A stretch of DNA of 64,000 nucleotides. Origin: Spirochaetota bacterium (lineage in GTDB: Bacteria; Spirochaetota; UBA4802; JAGODF01). Each line of letters starts with the position of its first letter. Within the stretch, counting starts at the first letter, position 1. Position numbers and translations under genes: made by a program. The notes under the pieces were generated by a model that searched no databases, was not told the origin of the DNA, and saw only the letters and a list, made by a program, of their open reading frames with translations. Of this stretch, positions 19,421 through 28,826 are shown piece by piece. The stretch lies in the NCBI GenBank assembly GCA_029974015.1, contig JARKUF010000027.1:62001-126000 (forward strand). Reading direction: 5' to 3'.

Positions 19421-20086
19421 ATGTGCGGACGATTCGCCTTCTTCTTGTCCAAAGAGGAACTTGTGGAGCTTGCGCCGGGCACCGCCATACTCTACTGGCC
19501 CGGAGTCCGCTACAACGTTTCGCCGGGCCAGGAGGTCCTCGCGATCATCGACAACGGTCCGCTCGTGACCATCGCCTTGCGATGGGGGCTCGTTCCCTCC
19601 TGGGCAAAGGACCCCGCCATCGGTCACAGGATGATAAACGCACGCAGGGAAACCGCTGCGGAGAAGCCTTCGTACAGGAAAGCGTTCCGACGACAGCGCT
19701 GTATCATTCCCGCAAGCGGCTTCTATGAGTGGAAACGCGAAGATTCGGCGAAAACCCCATTTTTTTTCAAGTTAGCCTCGGGAAAGCCGATGGCCTTCGC
19801 CGGACTCTACGACCGATGGCGCGACTCTGAAGGAAAGGAGCTTCTCACGGGCGCCATCGTCACTGCGCCGGCCCGGGGGGCCGCGGCGGCGGTCCATGAC
19901 CGCATGCCCGTCATCTTGAGTGGAAAAAACATACTCCGATGGCTCGACAGGTCGGAGGAAGACCCGCACAATCTCGAAAAAACTCTTGACGCAAACGAGA
20001 CCGATAACTTCGAGGCATATCGCGTCTCCAGGACGGTCAACAGCCCTTTCCACGATCAGCCTTCGTGCATTGAGCCCGTGAAATAA
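19421..20086 (+). CDS. SOS response-associated peptidase (SRAP/YedK/HMCES family)
   Basis: MCGRFAFF, RYNVSPGQEVLAI, LRWGLVPSWAKDP, NARRETAAEKPSYRKAFRRQRCIIPASGFYEWK. Confidence 0.95.
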   Translation: MCGRFAFFLSKEELVELAPGTAILYWPGVRYNVSPGQEVLAIIDNGPLVTIALRWGLVPSWAKDPAIGHRMINARRETAAEKPSYRKAFRRQRCIIPASGFYEWKREDSAKTPFFFKLASGKPMAFAGLYDRWRDSEGKELLTGAIVTAPARGAAAAVHDRMPVILSGKNILRWLDRSEEDPHNLEKTLDANETDNFEAYRVSRTVNSPFHDQPSCIEPVK

Positions 20087-20203
20087 TTAAAAAAGTCGAT
20101 TTTATTTGTGGACAAAAAAAATCTCGTGAAATAGCTTGTTTTTATCCTGATTTTGTTCCCATTATCTTCCGGCCTTTTCACACTAACTATAAAGGAATCC
20201 TGA

Positions 20204-20401
20204 ATGAAGACAGTATTCATCAACCCGCAGACATTCAGAGAAGCTGAAATAGCGGAGCACCTGATCGATGAAGAATTTATTAAACTGATGAGTGAATATA
20301 AAATTCTTGAATCCCATATTGTGTATTTTTCAGCGGGAGAATCAAAAATTAAGGAAATCCTCGTAAAAAAAGAACCCTCCTACGCGGCGAACTCCGAGTG
20401 A
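20204..20401 (+). CDS. Hypothetical small protein (65 aa)
   Basis: Open frame in a non-overlapped region; no recognised motif. Confidence 0.35.
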   Translation: MKTVFINPQTFREAEIAEHLIDEEFIKLMSEYKILESHIVYFSAGESKIKEILVKKEPSYAANSE

Positions 20402-20465
20402 CTCCCCGCTCCGCCCACCCTCCTGAAAGTGTCGATTCTTTTTTTGAATTCACGGAAAATTTTTC

Positions 20466-20493
20466 TTGAACTTATAACGAAATTCGCTATAAT
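20466..20493 (+). promoter_or_regulatory. Candidate sigma70-type promoter upstream of the HD-GYP gene
   Basis: TTGAAC - 16 nt - TATAAT in an AT-rich stretch about 160 nt upstream of the ATG at 20653. Confidence 0.4.
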
Positions 20494-20652
20494 AAAATAA
20501 AAATAGATAAAGTCTTCCATCGGTGTACTCCGCTTTGAGGGAACCCGGGACTGTCTAGATGTGTGAGGGGATGAGTGTAATACGGCATCGCACGCGGTCC
20601 CGAGGGGGGGGCGGATCTTTTGATGCCGAACGAACCACAAAGCGGGGCATAG

Positions 20653-23118
20653 ATGGATATTTCGGAATTATATATCCTTTCAATTCTCGGTTCTGGTAAA
20701 AGCGCCGCGATCCGGTCCATATTCGACTCGATTCCACATGGCATCTTCATCACGGACCGGGAACGGAAAATTGTTTTCGCCAACAGGGTCTTCAGGGAAT
20801 GGCACCCTCATTTAGAGGAAAAGGCCCCCCTCCCCTGCTATCGAGTCATCCAGTCCGGGTCCGGCGACGCGCCCTGCGCCGACTGCCCCCTCGACAATAG
20901 GGGCCCTTCCCCCACCGCCATTGAAAGAGAATTCCGCTCAACCCGAAACGGGGCCGAAACCTACTACCGCATCTCCTCCACGCCCATTTCATCGAAAGAT
21001 GGCGAAACCCTCTTCGTGGTGGAGACGATGGAGGACATAACGGCCAGAAGGAACGCAGAATCGGCGATCGAGAGATACAGCTTCCAGCTTGAAGAGCGGG
21101 TTAACAGCAGGACCCATGATCTGCGTGAAAAGGAGAAGACCCTCTCCGTCCTGGTCAATACGGTCCACGAAATCAGGGGGGCCTCGAATATCGCAGAAAG
21201 CGCCGAAAAGATACTCCAGGGCTACGCAAACCTCGACGCCCAGTGCGCAATCTTCGCCCTCATCGACAAGGACAGCATGTACATCGCCGATATCTATCCC
21301 AGGGACAGGCTTGAAGATTTCAAAAATCTGTTCGGATACGACCTAATCGGCATCAAGATCCATCCTAAGAGATATGCGGACAATCCCTTTTCGAAGACCG
21401 CCAGCACCGGGAAGCCCCTTTTTTACCGGGGCGTCGAAGGCATCGCCGATTTCTTTGCGGAATGCAGGCTCACGCGGGCGCCGGAGAAAAACCACATGGC
21501 CGCGGAAGTATTCCAGGGATCGTCCCTCATCATCCTCCCCCTGAAAACGAGTAAAACGGTGAACGGCGCGATTGCCGTCTTTGCCAAGACATCATTGCTG
21601 GAAAGCAACTACGAATATTACGATTTCCTTGCCAACTCCGCCGCCGTGGAGCTCGGCCGCCAGAAAAACTCGGAAAGCCTTATTAAATCAAAGGTGCGCT
21701 ACCGCGCCCTGGTGGAAAACTCCCGCGACATGATCATCCTCTGCGACCGGGACGGGAATATCGGCTACTCCAACCCCACCTTCAGCGTGAAAACCGGCTA
21801 TTCCCCGCACCGTGCCTCCAGCATGAAAATTTACACGCTTTTCCAGCGCTCCGACAGAAAGAAACTCATGGACGCGGTAGAAAACCTTTTGTGCGGGGGA
21901 GCCTTCCCGGACCTCATAGAAGCCAAGATGAAGGTCTCCGGGCCAGGCGAGCTCTGGGCCGAGATGTCGGTGTCCCTTCAGCCCGACGGGTCATCATTTC
22001 AGATTGTGGCGCGGGATATCACCGCAAGAAAACGGATGGAATCCCTCATCGGGGACCTGACGGAATTCCAGGAAAAGATCATCCAGAACGAGTACATCGG
22101 AATTATTACCATGGACCTTTCCCGTAAGATCACCAGCATCAACAGGGGGGGCTCGAACATCACCGGCCATACCATGGCAGATATGCTGCACCGTCCCCTG
22201 TCTGAAATTATCGGCCCCGGGGAGATGAAGAGTCCACCGGTATTCCTCGACATCACCGGCGAAGCCATCGGCACCAGCCACCAGGTATCGCTGGAAATCC
22301 CCTTCCGGCGACGGGACGGGACCACTGCGACGGTGATGTACCGGGAATCCGTCCTTCGGGACGAAAGGAACAGGCCGTCGGCCCTAATCGGGTTTTTCTT
22401 CGACATCACCGAGAAGGCGCGCCTTGAGAAAAGCTCCAAGGATCTTCAACGGCGCCTCAACCAGGCCCAGCTCATCACCATCCTCTCCCTTGCGAAGCTA
22501 ACAGAATACCGGGACATTGAAACCGGCGCCCACCTGGACAAGATCATGAAATACACGGAAATCCTCGCAAGGGAAATGTCTTCCTTCGGCGATTACAGGG
22601 AATACATCACCGAGGAGTACATAACCGACCTGGTCAACTCGTGCCCTCTCCACGACATCGGGAAGGTGGCAATTCCCGACTCCATTTTGCAAAAACGCGG
22701 GCGCCTCACCCCGGAAGAATTCGAGGTCATGAAAAAACACTCGGTAATCGGGGGAAGCACAATTGAAGAAGCTGAAAGCAGGGTCAGGGGCCGTTCCTAC
22801 CTCAACATTGGCAAGGAGATCGCCTATTATCATCATGAGAGATGGGACGGCTCCGGGTATCCCGAGGGGCGAAAGGGCATTGAAATCCCTCTCTCGGCCC
22901 GCATCGTTGCCGTGGCCGACGTGTACGACGCCCTTACAAGCAAGCGCCCCTACAAGGAGGCCTATCCCCACGATAGGGCCTGCCGGATAATCGCCGACGG
23001 GGCGGGAAGCCAGTTTGACGCCCAGGTGGTACGGGCCTTCATCAACAGGGCCGACAGCTTCCGGGACACGAAGCGCTCCTTCACGCCGGACCTCTTCCAG
23101 GAGGACCCCGAAATGTAG
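20653..23118 (+). CDS. PAS/GAF-containing sensor with HD-GYP c-di-GMP phosphodiesterase domain
   Basis: Multiple PAS-like repeats; C-terminal CPLHDIGKVAIPDSILQKRGRLTPEEFEVMKKHSVIGG...HHERWDGSGYPEG HD-GYP signature. Confidence 0.93.
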   Translation: MDISELYILSILGSGKSAAIRSIFDSIPHGIFITDRERKIVFANRVFREWHPHLEEKAPLPCYRVIQSGSGDAPCADCPLDNRGPSPTAIEREFRSTRNGAETYYRISSTPISSKDGETLFVVETMEDITARRNAESAIERYSFQLEERVNSRTHDLREKEKTLSVLVNTVHEIRGASNIAESAEKILQGYANLDAQCAIFALIDKDSMYIADIYPRDRLEDFKNLFGYDLIGIKIHPKRYADNPFSKTASTGKPLFYRGVEGIADFFAECRLTRAPEKNHMAAEVFQGSSLIILPLKTSKTVNGAIAVFAKTSLLESNYEYYDFLANSAAVELGRQKNSESLIKSKVRYRALVENSRDMIILCDRDGNIGYSNPTFSVKTGYSPHRASSMKIYTLFQRSDRKKLMDAVENLLCGGAFPDLIEAKMKVSGPGELWAEMSVSLQPDGSSFQIVARDITARKRMESLIGDLTEFQEKIIQNEYIGIITMDLSRKITSINRGGSNITGHTMADMLHRPLSEIIGPGEMKSPPVFLDITGEAIGTSHQVSLEIPFRRRDGTTATVMYRESVLRDERNRPSALIGFFFDITEKARLEKSSKDLQRRLNQAQLITILSLAKLTEYRDIETGAHLDKIMKYTEILAREMSSFGDYREYITEEYITDLVNSCPLHDIGKVAIPDSILQKRGRLTPEEFEVMKKHSVIGGSTIEEAESRVRGRSYLNIGKEIAYYHHERWDGSGYPEGRKGIEIPLSARIVAVADVYDALTSKRPYKEAYPHDRACRIIADGAGSQFDAQVVRAFINRADSFRDTKRSFTPDLFQEDPEM

Positions 23119-23194
23119 AAATTACCCTTCTCGAAGGCCCGGAAACTGCCGATACATATTCATGGTGGTACTGTCCGACGGGAATGATAATTTC

Positions 23195-23887
23195 ATGAAA
23201 ATATGGAAGATAGCATGCGTGGTCCTAACCCTGGCCTTCGCCTTCCCCGGCGCGGCCGAGGATTACCAGTACCAGCATTTCAGCGAAAAGAAGAAATACA
23301 CTCCCTTCTCAGACTACATTCCCAGGGTGCGCCTCCATTACTACACGGTCCCCCACTATGTCGAGGACTACTATCTGCTTTACGGGCTGAAACAGTACTA
23401 CAACGAGAACACACTGCGCCGCAACATTGACAGGCTGAAAACAGCCCTGACCCTGAAATTCCGGCACCCCTCCCAGGCCTTCACTAAAATCGAGACCGAG
23501 GAAGAATACCTCAAGTACCGCAACCTGATGTTCATGCACATCAACATGCTTCTGCTCCGGGACCATCTCAAAATCGCCGCCCGGTACGACAAACGCACCA
23601 TCCCCTTTTACAGCGCCGATTTCGCGAAGGACATTCGGGAGAGCCTCGACATCGCCGAACGGTGCTACCGGGAGGCCCTCCCCTTCTGGCGCGATGCCGA
23701 GAAATATGCCCGGCGCGCCAGCGAGATAAAAATCACCACTGACCTGGGGACCCTGGAAACGGAGCGGTACCGCATTATCAAGGGAGACATCAATTTCGAC
23801 AGGATAATCGGCACTTACATCTCCGGCGTGAAAAAAAAGCAGGCCATGCTGGATACCATGATCGCCCGAAGCGGGGCGAAACAATAA
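23195..23887 (+). CDS. Exported hypothetical protein
   Basis: Signal peptide MKIWKIACVVLTLAFAFPGAAED; helical mature region. ORF-track start 23015 overlaps the upstream gene; 23195 preferred. Confidence 0.6.
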   Translation: MKIWKIACVVLTLAFAFPGAAEDYQYQHFSEKKKYTPFSDYIPRVRLHYYTVPHYVEDYYLLYGLKQYYNENTLRRNIDRLKTALTLKFRHPSQAFTKIETEEEYLKYRNLMFMHINMLLLRDHLKIAARYDKRTIPFYSADFAKDIRESLDIAERCYREALPFWRDAEKYARRASEIKITTDLGTLETERYRIIKGDINFDRIIGTYISGVKKKQAMLDTMIARSGAKQ

Positions 23888-23918
23888 CCCGGATTGCGCC
23901 GGACAAAAGGAGCGTTAG

Positions 23919-24869
23919 ATGGCTTACAGGGTCCTGGTGGTCGACGCCACGGGATACGGGGACACGATGGAGGAAGTTCTTTCGGGGGCCGGATACTCCG
24001 TGGCCCTGGCCGACTCGGCGTACGACGCAATTTCCAAGCTGAGGGCCTATGATTTCGACCTCGTAGTCTCGGAGGTGGAGCTTCCCGGGGACAACGCCTT
24101 CGACCTCCACGACTACATCAAAAAATATTATCCTTACATCCCCGCCATCATGACCACGGGAAAAAATATTGACACCTTCTTCGACAGGATTTTCGCCGAA
24201 GGCATCGGCAATGTCCTGCACAAGCCGCTGAATGCCGAGCAGCTCCTGCGGCTCTCGGATAAACTCATAACAAAAAAGAACATTTTCGGCCTGGAAAATT
24301 ACATCGGAAACATCCGGGAGATGAAAAAGATCCGCGTCACCGGGTCGCTCCAGATCCAGAAAGCCATCGAGATGATACTCTCCCAGATCGACGGATGGGG
24401 CTTCAGGATAGAGAACCGGATGATGCTGAACCTTGTCCTCAACGAAATGGCCATCAACGCGGTATATCATTCCCACGGCCTCACTTCAGAAAAGGAAAGG
24501 CGCATCCCCGTTAAACTGCGACAGGGACAGCACGTCGAGATGTTCTTCGCGGCCGGGGAAACGGCGTATGGCATATCCATCAACGATTACAATGGAAAAC
24601 TTTCCAGGGAACGGATATTGAAGAGCATCAACGGCGTCATCGTCCAGGACCAGCTCCTGGCCCACGCTGCGGCGACCGGAGAGAACATCACAGAGCACAT
24701 ATCGGAAACGGGACGCGGGATAGACCTCGTGAGAAAACTCTGCGGGGAATACTACTTCGTCATCAAAAAGGGCGTGCGGACCGAAATCATCGTCATCTTC
24801 GAGGACGACTTCGTCGCCCGGGACGACGCCTACACCTCCCTGAAAATCATCGAAGATTTCAGCGAATAG
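23919..24869 (+). CDS. Degenerate receiver (pseudo-receiver) fused to RsbW-like histidine-kinase-type ATPase
   Basis: Receiver fold YRVLVVDATGYGDT...FDLVVSEVELPGDN...IMTTGKN...VLHKPLN; ATPase N-box LNEMAINAVYHS, G-box ETGRGIDLVRKL. Confidence 0.7.
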   Translation: MAYRVLVVDATGYGDTMEEVLSGAGYSVALADSAYDAISKLRAYDFDLVVSEVELPGDNAFDLHDYIKKYYPYIPAIMTTGKNIDTFFDRIFAEGIGNVLHKPLNAEQLLRLSDKLITKKNIFGLENYIGNIREMKKIRVTGSLQIQKAIEMILSQIDGWGFRIENRMMLNLVLNEMAINAVYHSHGLTSEKERRIPVKLRQGQHVEMFFAAGETAYGISINDYNGKLSRERILKSINGVIVQDQLLAHAAATGENITEHISETGRGIDLVRKLCGEYYFVIKKGVRTEIIVIFEDDFVARDDAYTSLKIIEDFSE

Positions 24870-26340
24870 CGCCGCCCCCCAGGAGGCGGTTTGCCGCCGC
24901 TCCAGCCGCGAAGGATACGGCAAATCCCAGGGCGACGAACCAGAGCCAGAAAAGCTGGGTGAACACCGCGATCAGGGCAGTCACGACAATGCCCGTCCCC
25001 ATCCCCGCCAGGGCGGCACGGTCGTCCAACCCGGGAAAGAGCCTGCCCATCACGAAAATCCCCATCATCCCTCCATAAGTCACCGAGGCGATGGATAGCC
25101 CCGTTTCCACAAGGGCCCCCGTGGTGTAGTTGAACACGACCGCCACGGCCGCCAGGACGGCGGTCCAAGCCAGGGACGCTGAACGTGAGACGAAAAGCTT
25201 TTTCCGTTCCGTCATACCCGCCCGGCGATCGATCTCCGCGAGGTCCATACAGGTTGAAGACGAAAGGGAGTTTATGGTGGAACTGAGGCTCGACATCGCC
25301 GCTGCGAAAATACCCGCCAGAAGGACGCCCCTGAGCCCCGGAGGAAGCACGCGGACAATGAAGTACGGTATCACTTCGTCGCTCCTGGCCCATTCAACGC
25401 CTTTCATATACTCGCGAATTATGAGCCCGAGGAACAGGAACAGGGCGAACTGAAAAATGACCACCACTCCGCTTGTGACCATCGCCCGGCGCGCCGAAGG
25501 GAGGTCCCTGCAAGCGAGGACCCGCTGGACAATCAGGTGGTCCGTTCCGTGGGACGCGAAAGAGAGGAAGGCGCCCCCTAAAAGCCCGGAAACAATATTG
25601 TACGAACGGAAAATGCCGTCGGAACCCAATTCTGTACCGGTGTGGAAAACCTTCAACAACGCCGGGGGTATTCCGCGGACGATATCGAAGGCCGGCGCGT
25701 CCATGGTGTGGAAGAGGTACCAGAGGGCCGCGGCGGTCCCGCCAAGATAAAGAAAGAGCTGTACCGCATCGGTGATGATGACGGACCGGATCCCGCCGTA
25801 AAAGGTATAGGCAAGCGTTGCGGCGGCGATGATGGCGATGGACACCCGGTAGTCCCATCCCGTCATCACCGTCAGGGGAAGGGCCGTGGCGAAGAGGCGC
25901 ACGCCGTCCGCCAGGACCCGTGTCACATGGAAGAGGGCCGATACGGCTTTTTTTGAGGAAGCTCCCAAGCTCCGTTCCAGAAACTGGTATACCGTCTCCA
26001 ATCTCCCCTGAAAATAGCGCGGAAGAAGAAGATACGATACAAATATCCGACCGGCCAGGTAGCCGAAGGCCACCTGAAGGAATCCCATCCCGGACATATA
26101 GGCAATTCCCGGCACCGAAATGACCGTCAAGGCGCTCGTTTCCGTGGCCACGATGGATAGGGACGCCAGGGCCCAATGGACGTTCCGGCCGCCCAGGAAG
26201 TAATCCCCTACATTTTTTACCCCGGAATACCAGAGTCCCAGGGCAATGGTAACCGCCAGATACGCTGCAATTATCGCTACATCAATCCCCATGCAGACTT
26301 CCGCCCCTTCCATAGATGTGGCCCTTTCAAGGCCCCCCAT
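24859..26340 (-). CDS. Sodium:solute symporter (SSS family)
   Basis: DYFLGGRNVHWALASLSIVATETSALTVISVPGIAYMSGM, multi-TM; ASHGTDHLIVQRVLACRD. Confidence 0.92.
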   Translation of the reverse strand: MGGLERATSMEGAEVCMGIDVAIIAAYLAVTIALGLWYSGVKNVGDYFLGGRNVHWALASLSIVATETSALTVISVPGIAYMSGMGFLQVAFGYLAGRIFVSYLLLPRYFQGRLETVYQFLERSLGASSKKAVSALFHVTRVLADGVRLFATALPLTVMTGWDYRVSIAIIAAATLAYTFYGGIRSVIITDAVQLFLYLGGTAAALWYLFHTMDAPAFDIVRGIPPALLKVFHTGTELGSDGIFRSYNIVSGLLGGAFLSFASHGTDHLIVQRVLACRDLPSARRAMVTSGVVVIFQFALFLFLGLIIREYMKGVEWARSDEVIPYFIVRVLPPGLRGVLLAGIFAAAMSSLSSTINSLSSSTCMDLAEIDRRAGMTERKKLFVSRSASLAWTAVLAAVAVVFNYTTGALVETGLSIASVTYGGMMGIFVMGRLFPGLDDRAALAGMGTGIVVTALIAVFTQLFWLWFVALGFAVSFAAGAAANRLLGGGAIR

Positions 26341-26463
26341 CGTGGATCCATTTCCCGATTACAGAAATTGATTGACAACATCATTGTTATCATCTATTCT
26401 CAACACAAGTACTAATTAGGCACTGGTTCCATTTCCGCGAATACATCAAGGAGGTTTCACTGG

Positions 26464-27108
26464 ATGAAACGTTTATTCCTATCGCTTATAATTATCGGCG
26501 CATTCTCCCTGCCGGCCTTCCCCCAGGACAAACAGGAAAAAAAGGAAAGCACCCCAACTCGGGTATACACAAAAATTATCCTGGAGGATTTCGAGACCAC
26601 CCAGTTCCCGGAATCCAGCATCTCGTACAAGTCTACGGGACACCAGAAGGGAGGCATAGCCGTTCGCGACCAGTTTCCCTCTCCCGCCAAGGACTCCAAA
26701 AAATATCTCGGAGTGAAAATCCTCGGCAAGTCCGGCGACGTAATCCAGATAACCCCGCCCAAAAAGCTTACGATCGACAAATACTGCCAGTCAATTTCGA
26801 TGTGGGTCTACGGCAAGGACCTCTCCGGTGAATTGTCCCTTATGATCAAGGACTCGGAAGGCGCAAGCCACCGGATAATCATGGGAAGGCTGAACTACCA
26901 GGGGTGGCGGGAACTCACGGTCAACATACCCAAGGACGTGGCGCAGATGGACAAGTACCTCAGCCAGAAGACCCAGATTGAAATAACCAAAATCATGTAT
27001 AACCCCGGCAACACCGGGAGGCTTCCGATGTGGAACTACCTGTACATCGACGACATATCCGCCACGGTCCGCGAAAAATTTTACGATAAGCAAAGCGACG
27101 AGTGGTAG
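26464..27108 (+). CDS. flaA: Spirochaetal flagellar filament outer layer (sheath) protein FlaA-like
   Basis: Signal peptide MKRLFLSLIIIGAFSLPAFPQ; LEDFETTQFP...SISMWVYGKDLSGELSLMIKD...GRLNYQGWRELTVNIP...YLYIDDISATVREKFYDKQSDEW, characteristic of FlaA; AAGGAGG RBS about 9 nt upstream. Confidence 0.8.
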   Translation: MKRLFLSLIIIGAFSLPAFPQDKQEKKESTPTRVYTKIILEDFETTQFPESSISYKSTGHQKGGIAVRDQFPSPAKDSKKYLGVKILGKSGDVIQITPPKKLTIDKYCQSISMWVYGKDLSGELSLMIKDSEGASHRIIMGRLNYQGWRELTVNIPKDVAQMDKYLSQKTQIEITKIMYNPGNTGRLPMWNYLYIDDISATVREKFYDKQSDEW

Positions 27109-27131
27109 ACTTCCACGCTGGCGTGGAAGTC
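27108..27131. terminator. Perfect hairpin between convergent genes (possible bidirectional terminator)
   Basis: GACTTCCACGC-TG-GCGTGGAAGTC immediately after the flaA stop; no strong U-tract. Confidence 0.4.
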
Positions 27132-27160
27132 CTTCCGCGCCGGCGCAGCCTCGCCGGGGT

Positions 27161-28705
27161 TTATTTCAACCTGACGTACTCAAGCTCCGCGGAGGAGCTC
27201 TCCCCTTTTTTAGACACCAGACAGTACATGCCGGGAGCGGCGAAGGCGGCATCTCGCCCGGGTGGAATTTTGTTTAAAAGGAGTTCTCCTTCCACGGACA
27301 CGGAGGCGAAGCGGCCGTCATCGCTTGCGATGGTGTAATCGCGCCATTCCCCGGTATTCATCGGTACTTTTCTCCCGCAAACATCCAGCTCCCCCTGTCC
27401 CAGCCTCACTCCATAATATCCGCTCCCCGTTGAAAAAGCGACGAGGACCACCGGGTCGCCGGATACGAAGCGCCCCCGGGCCTTGAGGACAAACCCTCCT
27501 GACCCTGGCGTCCTCCGGTAGAGTCCCGCAAGGCCGCCGGCGGCGGAAGATAGTTTCGCAAGGCGCCTTCCGGCTTTTTCATAGAAAAGGACCGAGAATG
27601 TATCACTCCCGGGAAGGTGGAGCCAGTTTTTCGGAGTGTTGGAATCGCTCCATTCCCCGAAATTTTCTTCGAAGGTCCAGGATTCCGCAACATCGGCCCC
27701 GCCGTATTTTGACAGGTCGAAGGGGGCCATGAATTTCCCGAAAATCCACCCCTGGAGCCCCCGGAGGGACATGACGCGGTACCAGTAATCCCTTGTATCT
27801 CCCACCTGTGCCGTGTCCATGGACTTTTCGATCTGAATGAGCATCTCGTCCTTCCCCGCCTTTCCCACGACTTTACCCTGGATCCCCGGCGCGCTCCTTA
27901 AGTTTACCTCGTCCCCCCTGCAGGTGAAAATCCTATGGATCTCCGAGCTTGTGGGATACCGGCGGGCGTAATCGACGATCATGCCTGTCAGCATGTCGGC
28001 CCTCGTGGAAAGATCGACGCCGCTCTTCTCCAAGTTTGCGAAAAGCATCCGGACCACCTGGGAAAGATACAGGGTCCTGGGATACTTCGCGTAAAAATTG
28101 CTCAGGGCGCCTAAAAAGCGGCCCCCATCGCTCCTTTCAATTTTCTCTATTTCCTCGAAATCGAGGTCCTCTATATAACGGCTTCCCTTGAAGCGCGAGA
28201 TAAATTCATCATAAAAGCGGCCGCCGGGTACGATCCTTCCTGCGCCTCCCGATACGGCCACGCGGAGGTCCCCCTGCACCTTTCCATTGATTATACCAAG
28301 CTCTTCCTCAAGCTCCCGAAGCTCCCTTTCTCGCCGGTCTTTAGGAGTTCCCGGGGCAGCGATTAGCGTCAGTTCGTCCCTGTAGCGGCGCTCCGTCCTT
28401 TCCGCGAGCCGGTTCAGCGCCTTACAGCGGTAGTAGTACACTGCCTCCCCTTTTTCATACTGCACCTGGGGGGCCAGTGAGTTTAAGATTATCAGAGCTT
28501 CAACGTAGTCTCCGTCATCGTACTCCGCGATGGCCTCCTCAAGCCCGGTTTTCGCGGTGAGCTTCACCGCAAGGACCGCCGCGGCGACGACAGCGGCTAC
28601 CGCCGCACCAAGGATTATTTTTACAGCCAGGCTTTTTTTCCCAAAATACTTGCTTCCCGATTGGGGGCCATCAAAGTTTTTTATTCTAGACCTGTAAATA
28701 TCCAT
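27161..28705 (-). CDS. Membrane-anchored protein with bacterial SH3-like domain and C-terminal LamG-like region
   Basis: TM segment SLAVKIILGAAVAAVVAAAVLAVKL; GDEVNLRSAPGIQGKVVGKAGKDEML...WYRVMSLRGLQGWIFGKFMAPF. Start set at MDIYRSR (28705); the ORF-track start 28801 lies in a repeat element. Confidence 0.7.
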   Translation of the reverse strand: MDIYRSRIKNFDGPQSGSKYFGKKSLAVKIILGAAVAAVVAAAVLAVKLTAKTGLEEAIAEYDDGDYVEALIILNSLAPQVQYEKGEAVYYYRCKALNRLAERTERRYRDELTLIAAPGTPKDRRERELRELEEELGIINGKVQGDLRVAVSGGAGRIVPGGRFYDEFISRFKGSRYIEDLDFEEIEKIERSDGGRFLGALSNFYAKYPRTLYLSQVVRMLFANLEKSGVDLSTRADMLTGMIVDYARRYPTSSEIHRIFTCRGDEVNLRSAPGIQGKVVGKAGKDEMLIQIEKSMDTAQVGDTRDYWYRVMSLRGLQGWIFGKFMAPFDLSKYGGADVAESWTFEENFGEWSDSNTPKNWLHLPGSDTFSVLFYEKAGRRLAKLSSAAGGLAGLYRRTPGSGGFVLKARGRFVSGDPVVLVAFSTGSGYYGVRLGQGELDVCGRKVPMNTGEWRDYTIASDDGRFASVSVEGELLLNKIPPGRDAAFAAPGMYCLVSKKGESSSAELEYVRLK

Positions 28706-28715
28706 ATCCCACCGT

Positions 28716-28826
28716 AAAAACACAGATGTGAACTTCAAAAGGCAATTCCAAACAATTAGGTTTTTCCGACCGCCTTCGGCGGTCGGAAAAACCCAAGCCA
28801 ACCTCTAAATAATTAAATTTTCCCCT
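28716..28826 (-). repeat. Composite hairpin repeat, copy R3
   Basis: GGTTTTTCCGACCGCC-TTC-GGCGGTCGGAAAAACC (28759-28793, perfect 16-bp stem) plus AT-rich ACCTCTAAATAATTAAATTTT module; minus-strand order matches the other copies. Confidence 0.75.

Noticed and set aside
20494-20652. c-di-GMP (GEMM) riboswitch upstream of the HD-GYP gene
   Set aside because: Conserved riboswitch core elements are not recognisable by eye; kept only as a generic structured-leader hypothesis.
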